A stretch of DNA of 48,939 bases, from positions 1 to 48,939 of the forward strand of contig UQQU01000017.1 in the NCBI GenBank assembly GCA_900543325.1. The letters are read 5' to 3'. A model generated the notes under the pieces. The model made no database searches. It had not been told where the DNA came from and saw only the letters and a program-made list of their open reading frames with translations. This document shows, one piece after another, positions 1 to 8,333 of the stretch (the first letter of the stretch is position 1; every line of letters begins with the position of its first letter). Source of the DNA: an uncultured Clostridium sp. (GTDB lineage: Bacteria > Bacillota > Clostridia > Clostridiales > Clostridiaceae). Both the position numbers and the translations under genes were made by a program.

Positions 1-55
1 CCTTGATATATAAAGAATTTAAAAGAAAAGTAGTGTAAAAAACTTTACACTAACA
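1..55. repeat. 55-bp terminal inverted repeat, left copy
   Basis: Bases 1-55 are the exact reverse complement of bases 48885-48939; identity stops abruptly at base 56. The repeat contains a hairpin at 32-51 with 8-bp arms AGTGTAAA and TTTACACT around AAAC. It lies just upstream of the fumarase genes, and its partner lies just upstream of thrS in the same orientation relative to the gene. An abrupt 55-bp identity at both contig ends is what a k=55 de Bruijn assembly leaves when a contig ends in a genomic repeat, so the real repeat may extend beyond the window. Confidence 0.9.
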
Positions 56-77
56 AAAATAAAAAGGGGGATTACAA

Positions 78-920
78 ATGAGAGAAATACATATATCAGA
101 AATTATTAGCACGGTAAGAGATCTATGTATAGAATCAAACTATTATTTATCAAGTGATGTAAAGGAATCTTTATGCAAGGCTAAAGAAGATGAAACATGG
201 CCATTAGCAGAAAATGTTTTAGATCAATTAATATTAAACTCCAATATTGCTCAAAAGGAAGATATGCCAATATGTCAAGATACAGGTATGGCATGTGTAT
301 TTGTAGAAATTGGACAAGAAGTACATATAGTTGGTGGACTATTACAAGATGCTATTAATGAAGGGGTCAGAAGAGGATATGATGAAGGGTTTCTAAGAAA
401 ATCAGTAGTTAAGGATCCTATCCATAGAGTTAATACAAAGGATAATACACCTGCTATTATTTATTATGATATAGTATCTGGTGATAAGATTAAGATTACA
501 GTAGCACCTAAAGGATTTGGATCTGAAAATATGAGTAGGATAAAAATGCTTAAACCTTCTGATGGATTACAAGGGGTAAAAGATTTTATAATTGAAACTG
601 TTAAATTAGCTGGACCCAACCCATGTCCACCAATAGTTGTTGGAGTTGGAATTGGAGGTACATTTGATAAAGCAGCTTATTTAGCTAAGAAAGCTTTGAT
701 TAGACCTTTAAATAAACGAAATGATGAGAAATTTTATAGTGATTTAGAAGAAGAATTATTAGAGACTATAAATAAGTTAGGAATAGGACCTCAAGGTTTT
801 GGTGGGAAGACAACTGCCTTAGGATTAAATATAGAAACATATCCAACCCATATTGCAGGATTACCTGTTGCAGTTAATATTAACTGTCATGCAACAAGGC
901 ATAAAGAAAGAGAAATATAA
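78..920 (+). CDS. fumA: Fumarate hydratase (class I, Fe-S) alpha subunit
   Basis: This is the alpha (N-terminal) half of the two-subunit, oxygen-sensitive class I fumarase, which interconverts fumarate and L-malate using a 4Fe-4S cluster in the cytosol. The 280-residue length fits the family. The three expected cluster cysteines are visible: C66 in PICQDTG, C183 in GPNPCPP and C270 in NINCHATRH. A GGGGG Shine-Dalgarno lies 7 bases before the ATG. The beta subunit follows after 12 bases, so the two are surely co-transcribed. The close relative L(+)-tartrate dehydratase (TtdA) cannot be excluded from sequence alone, but fumarase is the usual role in clostridia. Confidence 0.9.
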   Translation: MREIHISEIISTVRDLCIESNYYLSSDVKESLCKAKEDETWPLAENVLDQLILNSNIAQKEDMPICQDTGMACVFVEIGQEVHIVGGLLQDAINEGVRRGYDEGFLRKSVVKDPIHRVNTKDNTPAIIYYDIVSGDKIKITVAPKGFGSENMSRIKMLKPSDGLQGVKDFIIETVKLAGPNPCPPIVVGVGIGGTFDKAAYLAKKALIRPLNKRNDEKFYSDLEEELLETINKLGIGPQGFGGKTTALGLNIETYPTHIAGLPVAVNINCHATRHKEREI

Positions 921-932
921 GGGGGATATGAA

Positions 933-1490
933 ATGATTAAAAGTATAAATACACCTTTAACTGAAGATATTACAACTGAATTAAAGGCTGGAGATAGTAT
1001 TCTATTAAATGGAACTATATACACGGCTAGAGATGCAGCTCATGGTAGATTAATTAATTTATTAAATGATGGAAAAGATTTGCCTATAAATATGAAAGAT
1101 GAAATTATATATTATGTTGGGCCTACTCCAGAAAAGCAAGGACATGTTATCGGATCAGCAGGACCAACAACTAGCTATAGAATGGATAGTTATGCTCCTA
1201 GACTTTTAGATTTAGGATTAAAAGGAATGATAGGTAAAGGTGCTAGAAATGAAGAAGTAATAGATGCAATTAGAAGAAATAAAGCAATTTATTTTGGAGC
1301 AATAGGAGGAGCTGGGGCTTTAATAAGTAAATGCATAACTTCATGTGAAGTAATTGCATATGATGACTTAGGGGCCGAAGCTATAAGAAAGTTAGAAGTA
1401 AAAGATATGCCTTTAGTTGTTATTATTGATACTGAAGGGAATAATTTATATGAAATAGGAAAAAGTGAATATCTAAATAGTAATAAATAA
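933..1490 (+). CDS. fumB: Fumarate hydratase (class I, Fe-S) beta subunit
   Basis: This 185-residue protein is the C-terminal (beta) half of class I fumarase and pairs with the upstream alpha subunit. Seen in the sequence are the substrate-binding region GPTTSYRMDSY near residues 78-88 and the GMIGKG segment that follows. It starts 12 bases after fumA with a second GGGGG Shine-Dalgarno at 921-925. A strong palindromic terminator follows immediately. As with fumA, tartrate dehydratase is the alternative within the same family. Confidence 0.9.
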   Translation: MIKSINTPLTEDITTELKAGDSILLNGTIYTARDAAHGRLINLLNDGKDLPINMKDEIIYYVGPTPEKQGHVIGSAGPTTSYRMDSYAPRLLDLGLKGMIGKGARNEEVIDAIRRNKAIYFGAIGGAGALISKCITSCEVIAYDDLGAEAIRKLEVKDMPLVVIIDTEGNNLYEIGKSEYLNSNK

Positions 1491-1517
1491 AAAAAGCGGA
1501 TTAATCCGCTTTTTTTA
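1491..1517. terminator. Bidirectional intrinsic terminator between fumB and yitT
   Basis: A perfect 24-base palindrome at 1491-1514 (core GCGGATTAATCCGC) is flanked by A-runs on the left and T-runs on the right, so it can end transcription of fumB on the plus strand and of the convergent YitT gene on the minus strand. Confidence 0.9.
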
Positions 1518-1561
1518 TTATAAAGGTTCTATTTAAAGTTATAGATTATTAATAAAATACT

Positions 1562-2419
1562 TTAAATACTTTGGAATCCCTTACCTTTAACCTCAGAAAC
1601 ATCAATTATAGTAATAAATGCTTTAGGATCAATTCTAAGAATTTTATTCTTTAAGCTTAGCATTTGTGATGTAGTTACTGCAACATATAAAAGCTTCTTT
1701 TGGTTATGAGTATAGCCACCTTCAGCCATAAGAGATGTAATACCACGATTCATATCTTTAATGACATAAGTTATTATATCTTCTTCTTTTTCAGTTAAAA
1801 TAAGAAGAAGTTTTTTGCTAGTAAATCCACTTAAAACTTTATCTAATATAGTGCTTGTAATAAACAAAGATATAAGAGTATATAAAGCTTTAGGTAAACC
1901 AAAAATAAATGCTGCTACAGTTACAATAATTAAATTAAATCCAAATCCAACTTTACCTATATCAAGATTAGAATATTTTTTTCTTACAACCATAGTGATT
2001 ATGTCGGTTCCTCCAATAGAACCATTTCTAAAGAATACTAAACCATAACCAATTCCACTTAAAACACCACCATATATGCAATATAATAATGTGTCATCAA
2101 CTTGAACTAATGAAGATAAAGGTTTAGTTATCATTAATGCTGTTGAAAAAGAAATCATTCCTATTGCAGTATAGATAGTAAATCTTTTACTAAGAAATTT
2201 ATAGCTTACAAGAAATAAGGGAATATTAAGTATAAATACAGTAATACCTGATGGAATATTCCATAGGTATTGAAGGATTAGCCCTATACCTGTTACTCCG
2301 CCACTTAGTAATCCAGCGTTAGATAAGAATAAATTTACTCCTAGAGAGGAGATAAAACATCCTATTATAATTACTACAACATCAACATAAAAACTTTTAC
2401 TTTTAAATAAATCTTTCAT
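1562..2419 (-). CDS. YitT family integral membrane protein (DUF161 + DUF2179)
   Basis: This 285-residue protein has a hydrophobic N-terminal two-thirds with about five to six membrane segments, carrying the glycine-rich signature GGVTGIGLILQYL near residues 40-52 and GGTDIITMVVRKKY near residues 137-150. A soluble C-terminal domain from about residue 205 (DUF2179; contains GITSLMAEGGYTHNQKK) completes the standard YitT architecture. The molecular function of the family is not established. A GAGGTAAT Shine-Dalgarno precedes the start. The palindrome TATAGATATATCTATA lies 14 bases upstream (2433-2448) and could be an operator. It is convergent with fumB. Confidence 0.88.
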   Translation of the reverse strand: MKDLFKSKSFYVDVVVIIIGCFISSLGVNLFLSNAGLLSGGVTGIGLILQYLWNIPSGITVFILNIPLFLVSYKFLSKRFTIYTAIGMISFSTALMITKPLSSLVQVDDTLLYCIYGGVLSGIGYGLVFFRNGSIGGTDIITMVVRKKYSNLDIGKVGFGFNLIIVTVAAFIFGLPKALYTLISLFITSTILDKVLSGFTSKKLLLILTEKEEDIITYVIKDMNRGITSLMAEGGYTHNQKKLLYVAVTTSQMLSLKNKILRIDPKAFITIIDVSEVKGKGFQSI

Positions 2420-2466
2420 AATATTACCTCTGTATAGATATATCTATAGTCATCATAAAGATTATA

Positions 2467-2515
2467 TATTAAAAAGTAAACTATGTTAAGTGATTTATTA
2501 ACTTACTTTTTAATA
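2467..2515. repeat. Inverted repeat upstream of yitT/nrdA
   Basis: Perfect 13-base arms (2467-2479 TATTAAAAAGTAA and 2503-2515) enclose an inner GTTAA/TTAAC pair, predicting a 49-base hairpin in the 309-base divergent region between yitT and nrdA. No T-run follows on the plus strand. It may be an operator or a structured 5' leader of yitT; the role is unknown. Confidence 0.5.
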
Positions 2516-2648
2516 AAATAAAAGGATTTATTTTAGGAATAATAAGGAATAATAATTCTCTATAAATAATTATTATAGATAAATAAAGAAAAAGATAGTA
2601 ATTAAATGAAATAGTATTTTTTTTTCGATATTTTGATTTCTACTTTGT

Positions 2649-2677
2649 TTTACAAGAATAAATAGCAATATTATAAT
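2649..2677 (+). promoter_or_regulatory. Sigma-A promoter of nrdAB
   Basis: TTTACA at 2649-2654 and a perfect TATAAT at 2672-2677 are separated by exactly 17 bases. Transcription should begin near 2684, inside the NrdR box. The rest of the 309-base gap upstream holds only A+T-rich sequence, a direct repeat of AGGAATAATA-like units near 2533-2554 and the inverted repeat at 2467. Confidence 0.85.
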
Positions 2678-2693
2678 TAACAATATATTGTGT
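2678..2693 (+). promoter_or_regulatory. NrdR box
   Basis: TAACAATATATTGTGT matches 14 of 16 positions of the NrdR consensus ACACWATATWTNGTGT and abuts the -10 hexamer, a position suited to repression by the dATP-sensing repressor NrdR. NrdR sites usually occur as pairs about three helical turns apart. The position 31 bases upstream shows no convincing second box. Confidence 0.75.
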
Positions 2694-2728
2694 GAAGGAT
2701 ATAAGCATGTACAACATATGGTGGAGGA

Positions 2729-4966
2729 ATGAAAGTGATTAATTTAGATAATATATGCCAAAGAGCAATTGATGGAATAGATGATTTACAAGGAATTTAT
2801 ATAAAAGAAAAACTTATTGAAAGCTGTAAAAATATAATTAGAGAATCTATGGATAATGAAGGAATTAGAGACTCTGTAATTCAAGCAGCATTAGAGTTAA
2901 CTACCGAACAAGAGCCTAAATGGCAATATGTTGCATCTAAGTTATATGTATATAGATTGTATGATGAGGTTAGAAAAAATAGAGGGATAAATTTAGCAGT
3001 TAAGCCTTATAGTAAATTTTATGAGTTTATTAATGAGATGACAGATAAAAATTTGTATGGAAAATATATCCTAGAAAATTATACTAAAGCTGAAATTGAG
3101 GAGTTAGAAAAAGAAATAAAGCCTGAAAGAGATTTTATCTTTACTTACAGTGGTATAGACTTACTAACAAAAAGATATTTAATTCAAGATTATAATAGAA
3201 AACCTCTTGAGCTTCCACAGCAAATGTTTATGGGAATAGCAATGCACTTAGCTATTCCAGAAAAGAAAGAAGATAGAGTTATGTGGGCAAAGAGGTTTTA
3301 TGATGTTTTAAGTTCTCTTAAAGCAACTATGGCTACTCCTACAATGTCAAATGCAAGAAAGCCATTTTATCAATTAAGCTCATGTTTTATTGATACCGTA
3401 GAAGATAGTTTAAAAGGAATATATAAATCATTAGATAACTTTGCTGAAGTTTCGAAGTTTGGCGGTGGAATGGGAATTTACATAGGAAAAATAAGAGCTA
3501 TGGGTTCAGCAATAAGAGGATTTAAAGGTGCTTCAGGAGGAGTTATTCCTTGGATAAAGCTATTTAATGATACAGCAGTTGCTGTTGACCAGTTAGGTGT
3601 TAGAAATGGATCAGTTGCTATATGGTTAGATGTATGGCATAAAGAGGTACCTGAATTTTTACAATTAAGAACTAACAATGGAGATGATAGAAAAAAAGCT
3701 CATGATATATTCCCAGGTCTTTGCTATCCAGATTTGTTCTGGAGATTAGCAGAAGAGGATATCGATGCAAATTGGTATATGATGTGTCCTCATGAGATAA
3801 AGTCTGTTAAGGGATATTCTTTAGAAGATTTCTATGGAGAAGAATGGGAAAGAAGATATTATGACTGTGTTAACGATGATAGAATAGACAAAAGAGTTAT
3901 GTCTGTTAAGGATATAGTTAGATTAATAATAAAAAGTGCAGCTGAAACAGGAACTCCATTTGCTTTTTATAGAGATACCGTAAATAAAATGAATCCTAAT
4001 AAACATAAAGGAATGATTTACTCTTCAAATCTTTGCACTGAAATAATGCAAAATATGAGTCCAATGGATATTCAAGAAACAACTATATATGATGAGAATG
4101 GAGATACTATTATCGTAGAAAAGACTAAAGCAGGAGATTTTGTAGTTTGTAATTTATCATCTGTTGTTTTAGGAAATATAGATGTAAATAGTGATGAAGA
4201 AATAGAATATGTAGTTGAAACTCAAATAAGAGCTATGGATAATGTTATAGATTTAAATTACTATTCAGTACCTTTTGCTGAGGTTACTAATAAGAAATAT
4301 AGAGCTATTGGTCTTGGAACTAGTGGATATCATCATATGCTTGCAAATAATAAAATTCATTGGAATGATGAAAAACATTTAGAATTTACAGATAAGGTAT
4401 ATGAAAAAATTAATTATTATGCAATCAAGGCAAGTATGAATATTGCAAAGGCAAAAGGAGAATATTCATGTTTTAGAGGTTCAGATTGGGATAATGGTGA
4501 TTACTTTAAGTTAAGAGATTATAATTCAGAACAGTGGATTAAGTTACAAAAAGATATTAAGGAGTATGGTTTAAGAAATGGATATCTTTTTGCAGTTGCA
4601 CCTAATGGTTCTACAGCAACAATAGCAGGAACATCAGAAGGGGTAGATCCAGTTATGGCAAGATTCTGGTTAGAAGAAAAGAAGGGAAGTATAGTTCCTA
4701 AAACAGCACCTAATTTAAGTTGGGAAAATTTCTGGTTCTATAATTCTGCATATAATACAGATCAAACTCTTTCTTTAAAGATAAATGGAATAAGACAAAG
4801 ACATATAGATCAAGGACAATCATTTAATCTATATATAACAACAGATTTTACTATGAGACAGATAATGAACTTATATATAACTGCATGTAAATGTGGGGTT
4901 AAATCAATTTATTATGTTAGATCAAAATCTTTAGAGGTAGAAGAGTGTGAAAGCTGCTCAGCATAG
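2729..4966 (+). CDS. nrdA: Ribonucleoside-diphosphate reductase, alpha subunit (class Ia)
   Basis: This is the large catalytic subunit that reduces ribonucleoside diphosphates to deoxy forms. Expected residues are present: C219 (LSSCFI) and C474 (VVCNLSS) as the active-site pair, NLCTEI with C436/E438 as the radical site, Y728-Y729 (YYVRS) for radical transfer, and C740/C743 near the C-terminus for reduction by thioredoxin or glutaredoxin. The N-terminus is short and shows no complete ATP-cone, so dATP activity control may be absent. The ATG at 2729 is only one base from GGAGG (2723-2727); the GTG at 2735, 7 bases away, is the better-spaced start. nrdB follows. Confidence 0.95.
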   Translation: MKVINLDNICQRAIDGIDDLQGIYIKEKLIESCKNIIRESMDNEGIRDSVIQAALELTTEQEPKWQYVASKLYVYRLYDEVRKNRGINLAVKPYSKFYEFINEMTDKNLYGKYILENYTKAEIEELEKEIKPERDFIFTYSGIDLLTKRYLIQDYNRKPLELPQQMFMGIAMHLAIPEKKEDRVMWAKRFYDVLSSLKATMATPTMSNARKPFYQLSSCFIDTVEDSLKGIYKSLDNFAEVSKFGGGMGIYIGKIRAMGSAIRGFKGASGGVIPWIKLFNDTAVAVDQLGVRNGSVAIWLDVWHKEVPEFLQLRTNNGDDRKKAHDIFPGLCYPDLFWRLAEEDIDANWYMMCPHEIKSVKGYSLEDFYGEEWERRYYDCVNDDRIDKRVMSVKDIVRLIIKSAAETGTPFAFYRDTVNKMNPNKHKGMIYSSNLCTEIMQNMSPMDIQETTIYDENGDTIIVEKTKAGDFVVCNLSSVVLGNIDVNSDEEIEYVVETQIRAMDNVIDLNYYSVPFAEVTNKKYRAIGLGTSGYHHMLANNKIHWNDEKHLEFTDKVYEKINYYAIKASMNIAKAKGEYSCFRGSDWDNGDYFKLRDYNSEQWIKLQKDIKEYGLRNGYLFAVAPNGSTATIAGTSEGVDPVMARFWLEEKKGSIVPKTAPNLSWENFWFYNSAYNTDQTLSLKINGIRQRHIDQGQSFNLYITTDFTMRQIMNLYITACKCGVKSIYYVRSKSLEVEECESCSA

Positions 4967-5039
4967 AAGATAAAAAATAGATTAAGAATTTCAGTGTATC
5001 CTATAGGTATAGTCAAATTTGAATAGTGGGAGAATAATA

Positions 5040-6074
5040 ATGAATATAAATAAAAAACCTTTATTTAATGAAAATGGTGATATAGAAGTTAGTAAGAAGA
5101 GAATGATAAATGGTAATACTACCAACTTAAATGATTTTAACAATATGAAATATGGTTGGGTTGCTGATTGGTACAGACAGGCAATGAACAACTTCTGGAT
5201 TCCAGAAGAGATAAATTTATCACAAGATTTAAAAGATTATAATAAGCTTAATGAGTATGAGAGAACGGCATATGATAAAATTTTATCTTTTTTAATATTT
5301 TTAGATTCAATACAAACAGCTAATTTAAGTAATATAAATAACTATATAACAGCAAGTGAAGTTAATTTATGTTTAACTATTCAAGCTTTCCAAGAAGCTG
5401 TGCATTCACAAAGTTATAGTTACATGCTTGATACTATATGTTCACCAGAAAAGAGAAATGAAATTTTATATCAATGGAAAGATGATAAAATTCTTCTAGA
5501 AAGAAATAGGTTTATCGGTGAACAATATAATAAATTTTTAGAAAATCCAAGCAAAGAAAATCTTATAAAGACAATTATGGCGAATTTTATATTAGAAGGA
5601 ATTTATTTTTACTCAGGTTTTATGTTTTTCTACAATCTTGAGAGAAATGGAAAAATGCCAGGATCATCTCAAGAAATACGTTATATAAATAGGGATGAAA
5701 ATACGCATCTTTGGTTATTTAGAAACTTAATTAGAGAACTTCAAATTGAAGAGGCAGATGTGTTTACTGATGAGTTAGTTAATGAATTAAGGCTTATGAT
5801 GAAAACTGGAGTTGAACATGAGATTAATTGGGGAAATTATGTGATAGGAGAAAATATCCAAGGAATTAATAAGAATTTAATTGAGTCATATATTAAATTC
5901 TTAGGAAATAAAAGACTAAAGGAAATTGGATTAGAACCATTATTTGAAGGATATGATAAAAATCCAGCAGCATGGGTAGATTCTTTAGCTAACGCTAATT
6001 CTGTTAAAACAGATTTCTTTGAGGCTAAATCAACAGCATATGCAAAAGCTAGTGTTTTAGTTGATGACCTGTAA
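5040..6074 (+). CDS. nrdB: Ribonucleoside-diphosphate reductase, beta subunit (class Ia)
   Basis: This small subunit carries the diiron-tyrosyl radical cofactor. Counting from the ATG at 5040 (344 residues), the metal ligands can be assigned: D89, E119, H122, E186, E220 and H223, with Y126 (HSQSY) in the radical-tyrosine position. A tyrosyl-radical class Ia enzyme is therefore predicted rather than a class Ic type. The open frame extends up to a TTG at 5019, but GGGAGA at 5028-5033 places the start at the ATG. It lies 73 bases after nrdA in the same transcription unit. The enzyme needs oxygen to assemble its radical, which suggests a role in micro-aerobic exposure. Confidence 0.95.
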   Translation: MNINKKPLFNENGDIEVSKKRMINGNTTNLNDFNNMKYGWVADWYRQAMNNFWIPEEINLSQDLKDYNKLNEYERTAYDKILSFLIFLDSIQTANLSNINNYITASEVNLCLTIQAFQEAVHSQSYSYMLDTICSPEKRNEILYQWKDDKILLERNRFIGEQYNKFLENPSKENLIKTIMANFILEGIYFYSGFMFFYNLERNGKMPGSSQEIRYINRDENTHLWLFRNLIRELQIEEADVFTDELVNELRLMMKTGVEHEINWGNYVIGENIQGINKNLIESYIKFLGNKRLKEIGLEPLFEGYDKNPAAWVDSLANANSVKTDFFEAKSTAYAKASVLVDDL

Positions 6075-6081
6075 GTGAAAG

Positions 6082-6100
6082 CCCAAATTTTATATTTGGG
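6082..6100 (+). terminator. Hairpin after nrdB
   Basis: CCCAAAT and ATTTGGG form a 7-bp stem eight bases after the nrdB stop. No run of T follows, so as a terminator it is weak. Confidence 0.45.
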
Positions 6101-6194
6101 TACTTAAAGATATATATTGTGTATTTAGTTTAATTATTTAAATTTATATTTTGAGGATAAAGTTTCCACAAAAATATAAATTTTAAAAATTTTA

Positions 6195-6224
6195 ATGATA
6201 ACGTTCTTTAAAATATGTTATAAT
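6195..6224 (+). promoter_or_regulatory. ptsI promoter (extended -10) with a partial cre-like site
   Basis: TGTTATAAT provides an extended -10 (TATAAT at 6219-6224); no good -35 is visible. The stretch ATGATAACGTTCTTTA at 6195-6210 matches the left half of the CcpA cre consensus (TGNNARCG) but not the right half. This promoter predicts a leader of about 180 bases with one small hairpin (ATAGATT/AATCTAT, 6254-6279). Nothing else is recognised in the 333-base gap before ptsI. Confidence 0.45.
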
Positions 6225-6407
6225 AATTTTTGTTCGTATAAAATTTCTATAATATAGATTAAAATTATAAAAAATCTATTTATAAATCCAATTAAATGTT
6301 TATATTTTATCACGAAATTTACATAATATTGTAGTAGAGTGATGTAAGGTATAAAGAATATTAATAACAGTACTAAGTTTATGCTTAAGTGTAGGAGGAG
6401 AATTGAA

Positions 6408-8027
6408 ATGAAAAAAGGTATCGCTGCATCAAAAGGTTATGCAATAGGTAAAGTATTCATTCAAGAACATGAAGAAATAGTTATAACTGACGCAAAAGTT
6501 AGTGACGTAGCTGCAGAAAAAGAAAAATTAAAAGTTGCTTTAGAAGCATCAAAAGAACAGTTAACAGCAATTAAGGAAAAGACACTTGCTGAAATAGGTG
6601 AACACGAAGCTGCTGTTTTTGAAGCTCACTTAACTTTATTAGATGACCCAGAGTTCACTGGACAAATGGAAATGACTGTTGAAGGTGAAAGCTTAAATGC
6701 TATGAAGGCTGTTCAAAATGTAACAGATACTTTCGTTATGATTTTCGAATCAATGGATGATGCATACATGAGAGAAAGAGCTGCTGATATTAAAGACGTT
6801 TCTAAGAGAATCATCTCTAACTTATCAGGAAAAGGTGGAAGTGCATTTGCTATAACTGAAACAAACACAGTTGTTGTTGCTTATGATTTAACTCCATCAG
6901 ATACAGCGCAATTAGATAGAACAAAAGTTGTTGGTTTCTTAACTGATATCGGAGGAAGAACTTCTCACTCAGCTATTATGGCTAGAACATTAGAAATTCC
7001 TGCTGTTGTTGGTTTAGGAGATATAACTAAATCAGTTAAAAATGGTGATTCAATAATCGTTGATGGTATTGAAGGATTTGCAATAATTAACCCATCAGAA
7101 GAAGTTATTGCTGAATATCAAGCTAAGAAAGAAAAGTTTGCAGCAGAACAAGAAGAATTAAAGAAACTTATCGAAGTTAAGACTGTAACTAAATCAGGTA
7201 AGAGAGTTGAAGTTTGCGGTAACATCGGTAAGCCAGAAGATATAGATCAAGTTTTAGCTAACGGTGGAGACGGTGTAGGATTATTCAGAACTGAATTCTT
7301 ATACATGGACAGAGACCAAGCTCCAACTGAAGAAGAACAATTCAATGCTTACAAAACTGTTTTAGAAAAAGCTAACGGTAAGCAAGTTGTTATCAGAACA
7401 TTAGATATCGGTGGAGATAAGGTATTACCTTACTTACCATTACCAGAAGAAATGAATCCATTCTTAGGATACAGAGCTATCAGATTATGTTTAGATAGAA
7501 GAGATATATTCAAAGTTCAAATCAGAGCTTTATTAAGAGCTTCTGTATACGGAAAACTTTGCGTTATGTTCCCAATGATTTCAGGTTTAGAAGAATTCCA
7601 AGCTGCTAAAGAATTCGTTGAAGAATGTAGAGCAGAATTACATGCTGAAGGAGTTAAGACTTCAGATACAATTCAATGGGGTATCATGGTTGAAATTCCA
7701 GCTGCAGCAGTTATGGCTGATGAATTAGCTAAGTATGTTGACTTCTTCTCAATCGGAACTAACGATTTAATCCAATACACATTAGCTGCCGACAGAATGA
7801 GTGAAAAGGTATCATACCTTTATAACCCAATGCACCCAGCTGTATTAAGATTAATAAAGATGACTATAGATGGTGCTCACAAACACGGTAAGTGGGTTGG
7901 AATGTGTGGAGAAATGGCAGGAGATGAAGCTGCTATCCCTACATTAGTTGAATATGGATTAGATGAGTTCTCAATGAGTGCTACATCAATCTTATCTGCT
8001 AAGAAGATAATATTAGAACAAGAATAA
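6408..8027 (+). CDS. ptsI: PTS enzyme I (phosphoenolpyruvate-protein phosphotransferase)
   Basis: Enzyme I transfers phosphate from PEP to HPr, starting sugar uptake by all PTS transporters. The protein is 539 residues from the ATG at 6408, chosen because GGAGGAG lies 8 bases upstream; an in-frame ATG at 6381 lacks this. The phospho-accepting H187 is in GGRTSHSAIMA. The C-terminal PEP-binding TIM barrel carries DFFSIGTNDLIQYTLAADR and the GMCGEMAGD motif. Codons ending in C (TTC, AAC, ATC, CAC) are clearly more frequent than in neighbours, as expected for a highly expressed gene. HPr (ptsH) is not adjacent; the gene appears monocistronic with a terminator right after it. Confidence 0.97.
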   Translation: MKKGIAASKGYAIGKVFIQEHEEIVITDAKVSDVAAEKEKLKVALEASKEQLTAIKEKTLAEIGEHEAAVFEAHLTLLDDPEFTGQMEMTVEGESLNAMKAVQNVTDTFVMIFESMDDAYMRERAADIKDVSKRIISNLSGKGGSAFAITETNTVVVAYDLTPSDTAQLDRTKVVGFLTDIGGRTSHSAIMARTLEIPAVVGLGDITKSVKNGDSIIVDGIEGFAIINPSEEVIAEYQAKKEKFAAEQEELKKLIEVKTVTKSGKRVEVCGNIGKPEDIDQVLANGGDGVGLFRTEFLYMDRDQAPTEEEQFNAYKTVLEKANGKQVVIRTLDIGGDKVLPYLPLPEEMNPFLGYRAIRLCLDRRDIFKVQIRALLRASVYGKLCVMFPMISGLEEFQAAKEFVEECRAELHAEGVKTSDTIQWGIMVEIPAAAVMADELAKYVDFFSIGTNDLIQYTLAADRMSEKVSYLYNPMHPAVLRLIKMTIDGAHKHGKWVGMCGEMAGDEAAIPTLVEYGLDEFSMSATSILSAKKIILEQE

Positions 8028-8034
8028 TATATAG

Positions 8035-8066
8035 AGAGAGAATCGCATTAGTGATTCTCTCTTTTT
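8035..8066 (+). terminator. Intrinsic terminator of ptsI
   Basis: Ten-base arms AGAGAGAATC (8035-8044) and GATTCTCTCT (8053-8062) are followed by a T-run. Confidence 0.9.
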
Positions 8067-8071
8067 CTGTG

Positions 8072-8100
8072 TTGACATAGTTCTTTAAATTAAAATAATT
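8072..8100 (+). promoter_or_regulatory. Candidate promoter upstream of iadA
   Basis: A perfect TTGACA at 8072-8077 is followed after 17 bases by ATAATT (8095-8100). If used it gives iadA a leader of about 225 bases. A nearer TATAAT at 8287-8292 lacks a -35. Confidence 0.4.
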
Positions 8101-8107
8101 AGAAATT

Positions 8108-8308
8108 TTATTGGTATTCACCATAAATCTGATCAAATAACTCCAATGATTTTTTAGTCATTAAAACAATTTGATCCTTTAGTTCATCATAAGTTACTTT
8201 ATCTCGTTTAGATAATTTACCGCTAATTATATTTCCTTCTGAATCAAGGATATAATAATCAAAGAAGCATAGATAAATTTGAAAAGTATAATAATAAATA
8301 TAGTAAGA
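8108..8308 (-). pseudogene. Possible 3' remnant of an unknown gene
   Basis: On the minus strand a frame is open for 66 codons up to a stop at 8108-8110, with no usable start or Shine-Dalgarno. Its last 50 or so residues look like real protein (for example FDYYILDSEGNIISGKLSK and TKKSLELFDQIYGEYQ), with charged, balanced composition unlike translated intergenic DNA. It lies in the 306-base gap between ptsI and iadA. It may be the C-terminal end of a deleted gene; I do not recognise the family. Confidence 0.4.
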
Positions 8309-8333
8309 TTAGGCTATTTAAAGGAGGTTAAAA

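Noticed and set aside
32..51. Hairpin as a terminator for an upstream gene on the plus strand
   Set aside because: No T-run follows on the plus strand; it is A-rich instead.
1..55. End of an rRNA operon or tRNA gene at the window edge
   Set aside because: No recognisable 5S, 16S, 23S or tRNA sequence is present in the 55 bases. It remains possible just beyond the window.
5019..5039. TTG at 5019 as the nrdB start
   Set aside because: There is no ribosome site, and GGGAGA correctly positions the ATG at 5040.
6195..6210. Full CcpA cre site at the ptsI promoter
   Set aside because: Only the left half matches the consensus; the right half fails at three key positions.
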